A stretch of 7,561 nt of DNA from Balneolales bacterium (GTDB lineage Bacteria; Bacteroidota; Rhodothermia; Balneolales; Natronogracilivirgulaceae), in the NCBI GenBank assembly GCA_007131625.1, contig SLQC01000421.1:1-7561 (forward strand), written 5' to 3'. Positions 5,749 through 7,561 of the stretch are shown piece by piece. Each line of letters begins with the position of its first letter. Position 1 is the first letter of the stretch. The notes under the pieces are model-generated. The model worked only from the letters and a program-made list of their open reading frames with translations. It did not search any database and was not told the origin of the DNA. Position numbers and translations under genes: made by a program.

Positions 5749-7524
5749 ATGGCCGTGAACGTTAACATTCGACGCAGAATCGGGGACACCCTGCTTTACA
5801 GAGGTGTCATAACCGAGGAACAGCTTCAAAAAGCGCTGATAATTCAGGAATCCGAACCGGAATCCATCCGTCGGCGCCTGGGTACTATCATTGTGGATGA
5901 TTTCGGAATCGACCGTCACAAAGTGATGGTCGAGATCGCCCGGCTGTACGCATTCCGGGAGGTGGGAAGCGACGTCGAACTGATTACAGAAGAGTTTATT
6001 GAGCGGGTCCGCAAGATCACCGACCGGTTGCCTGACGAAGTCATGCAGGAGCTGGTTCATCGCCAGTCGATTCCTTTCAATCTTGTAAACGGTAAGGTGA
6101 TCATCGCCACGGCAGACCCGACCGACCCCGGCCTCTACACGCTCGTCAACAAGCTCAATTTCAGGCAGCACGAGATCGCTTACTGCCGGCTGGAGACCAT
6201 CAAGCCGATTATCAGTAATGTCTTCAACCAGAAGAACGAGTTTCTTGATATCCTCGAGGAAATGGAATACGAGGATACATCACAGTTGGAGGATGATGAT
6301 CTCAGCGAAGATGACCTGGATGCCGAGATCAATCAGAGCATGCTCAACTCGCTGATCGAAGGGATGCTGGTCGAGGGGGTTCGAAAGGATGTAAGCGATA
6401 TCCATGTCATCCCGCAAAGTGGCAACCGCACCGATATTTATTTTCGGATCGACGGCAAACTGCAGCTCTGGTACACACAAAACAACTTGCGGCCCGAAGC
6501 CCTCTGCGCAGTTGTAAAAGACAAAACCCGGAATGTCGACCGGTTTGAGCGCGACGCTTCTCAGGACGGTTTCATGCAGCGGAGAATCGACAACTACAAC
6601 CTGCGTTTCCGTGTGTCGATCATGCCGATCGTGGGCGAGGAGTTTGAACGGAAACTGGAGTCGATTGTCATTCGAATTTTGGACGACCGAAAAGTGATCA
6701 CCGACCTCAACAAGCTCGGCCTGATGAAAAAGGCCTATAAAGATTTTTACAAGGCGATCCGCAAACCGTCCGGGATTGTGATCATTACCGGACCAACCGG
6801 TAGCGGTAAATCAACCACCCTGGTTGCAGCACTCTATACGGTGGTTAATCCCAGTGTCAACGTGCTCACCGTTGAGGAACCGGTGGAATACCTGATCAAG
6901 GGGGCCCGTCAGCTAAAAATTTCGGACAACATGAGCTTTGACAACGCCATGCGCGGTATTTTGCGGCACGATCCCGACATCGTGCTGGTCGGGGAGATTA
7001 GGGACCTGAATACGGCGGAAATCGCTATCAAACTGGCTAATACCGGCCATCTCACCTTTTCCACACTGCACACCAACGACGCTCCAAGTGCGGTCGCCCG
7101 GCTGTTCAAGATGGGGGTTGAGCCGTTTCTGATCGCCAACGCTGTCAACCTGGTCATGGCTCAACGACTGATTCGAAAATTGTGTGATCACTGCAAGAAG
7201 CCGATCAGGGATCTGGACCCCGAGCTGCCGCGGGGTCTGGGTTTTACTGACGAGGAAATTGCGGAAACCACTTTCTACAAGACTGTTGGCTGTAAAAAAT
7301 GCAACAATGGATTCAAAGGAAGGGCAGCTATTCACGAGGCCCTTTACTTTGAAAAAAATATCAAGCGCATCATTTTCGATTCCGGTGACGACATCGACGA
7401 GGATCGGATTCGCGAGCAAGCGATCAAAAACGGAATGCTGACTTTGCGCGCCTCCGGCCGGGAAAGGATCAAAATGGGGATAACCACCATCGAAGAGGTT
7501 TTAGCAATCACCCTTGAAGATTGA
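5749..7524 (+). CDS. pilB: PilB/GspE-family assembly ATPase
   Basis: Cytoplasmic hexameric ATPase that powers extension of the pilus or pseudopilus through PilC; 591 aa, normal for PilB/GspE. The N-terminal region (about 7-160) is MshEN/T2SSE-N-like, with RIGDTLLYRGVITEEQLQKA beginning at residue 10. An acidic linker (about 174-193, LEDDDLSEDDLDAE) leads to the N2 domain (DVSDIHV at 214-220, YFRIDGKL at 231-238). The ATPase domain has Walker A GPTGSGKS (348-355), an Asp box around VEEPVEY (375-381), Walker B with VGEIRD (414-419, Glu416) and a His box STLHTND (438-444). The zinc-binding tetracysteine is intact: C479, C482, C515, C518. This motif is characteristic of PilB/GspE extension ATPases and argues against a PilT retraction ATPase. 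The ATG at 5749 lacks a Shine-Dalgarno, as does pilC. No hairpin terminator is seen in the 37 bp that follow, which end in a run of A. Confidence 0.95.
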   Translation: MAVNVNIRRRIGDTLLYRGVITEEQLQKALIIQESEPESIRRRLGTIIVDDFGIDRHKVMVEIARLYAFREVGSDVELITEEFIERVRKITDRLPDEVMQELVHRQSIPFNLVNGKVIIATADPTDPGLYTLVNKLNFRQHEIAYCRLETIKPIISNVFNQKNEFLDILEEMEYEDTSQLEDDDLSEDDLDAEINQSMLNSLIEGMLVEGVRKDVSDIHVIPQSGNRTDIYFRIDGKLQLWYTQNNLRPEALCAVVKDKTRNVDRFERDASQDGFMQRRIDNYNLRFRVSIMPIVGEEFERKLESIVIRILDDRKVITDLNKLGLMKKAYKDFYKAIRKPSGIVIITGPTGSGKSTTLVAALYTVVNPSVNVLTVEEPVEYLIKGARQLKISDNMSFDNAMRGILRHDPDIVLVGEIRDLNTAEIAIKLANTGHLTFSTLHTNDAPSAVARLFKMGVEPFLIANAVNLVMAQRLIRKLCDHCKKPIRDLDPELPRGLGFTDEEIAETTFYKTVGCKKCNNGFKGRAAIHEALYFEKNIKRIIFDSGDDIDEDRIREQAIKNGMLTLRASGRERIKMGITTIEEVLAITLED

Positions 7525-7561
7525 GCTGTTTCTTTTTTATCAGAATATTAAAAAAAAAAAA

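Noticed and set aside
7531..7561. Terminator after pilB formed by the T-run and the A-run
   Set aside because: Only A:T pairs across a short loop, with the T-run before rather than after the stem. The window ends in 12 A residues, so what follows cannot be judged.

Overview
The window carries five recognisable protein-coding genes and one decayed gene fragment. Nothing in it is an RNA gene, IS element, CRISPR array or prophage. The organism looks like a bacterium of the FCB group, most likely Balneolota, Rhodothermota or a related lineage close to Bacteroidota. The reasons are the unusual 'MGQQQ...' pilin, the form of its PilC and PilB partners, a fragment of a secreted Ig-like protein, and the lack of Shine-Dalgarno sequences in front of most genes. 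This placement is inferred from remembered protein families and was not tested.

Left part (1-1414): the 3' part of a YbdG/MscM-type mechanosensitive channel gene, whose start lies outside the window. A remnant of an SbsA/Big_5-type Ig-like domain, with no start of its own, abuts and slightly overlaps its end. The remnant runs out into a degenerate pyrimidine-rich repeat with a 10-nt period.

Middle (1415-3673): a minus-strand DEAD-box RNA helicase of the DeaD/CsdA lineage. It keeps the helicase core and the DeaD-like dimerisation/linker segment, but ends in a basic disordered tail instead of the usual RNA-binding domain. A divergent intergenic region of about 590 bp follows. It holds a probable helicase promoter, three GAATT-type repeats at exact 21-bp steps, a likely pilin promoter and a structured pilin leader.

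Right part (3674-7561): a three-gene plus-strand block for a type IV pilus or type II secretion-like machine: a small pilin, a PilC/GspF platform protein and a PilB/GspE assembly ATPase. A strong intrinsic terminator sits between the pilin and pilC, so pilin can be made in excess. The system is atypical in three ways. The pilin has almost no leader peptide, no basic leader residues and no Glu5. PilC has its N-terminal beta-domain in two tandem copies. The ATPase has an N-terminal MshEN-like region with one well-preserved c-di-GMP-type motif. No prepilin peptidase, retraction ATPase, alignment proteins or secretin are in view, so the rest of the machine must be encoded elsewhere. This block is the most interesting part of the window.
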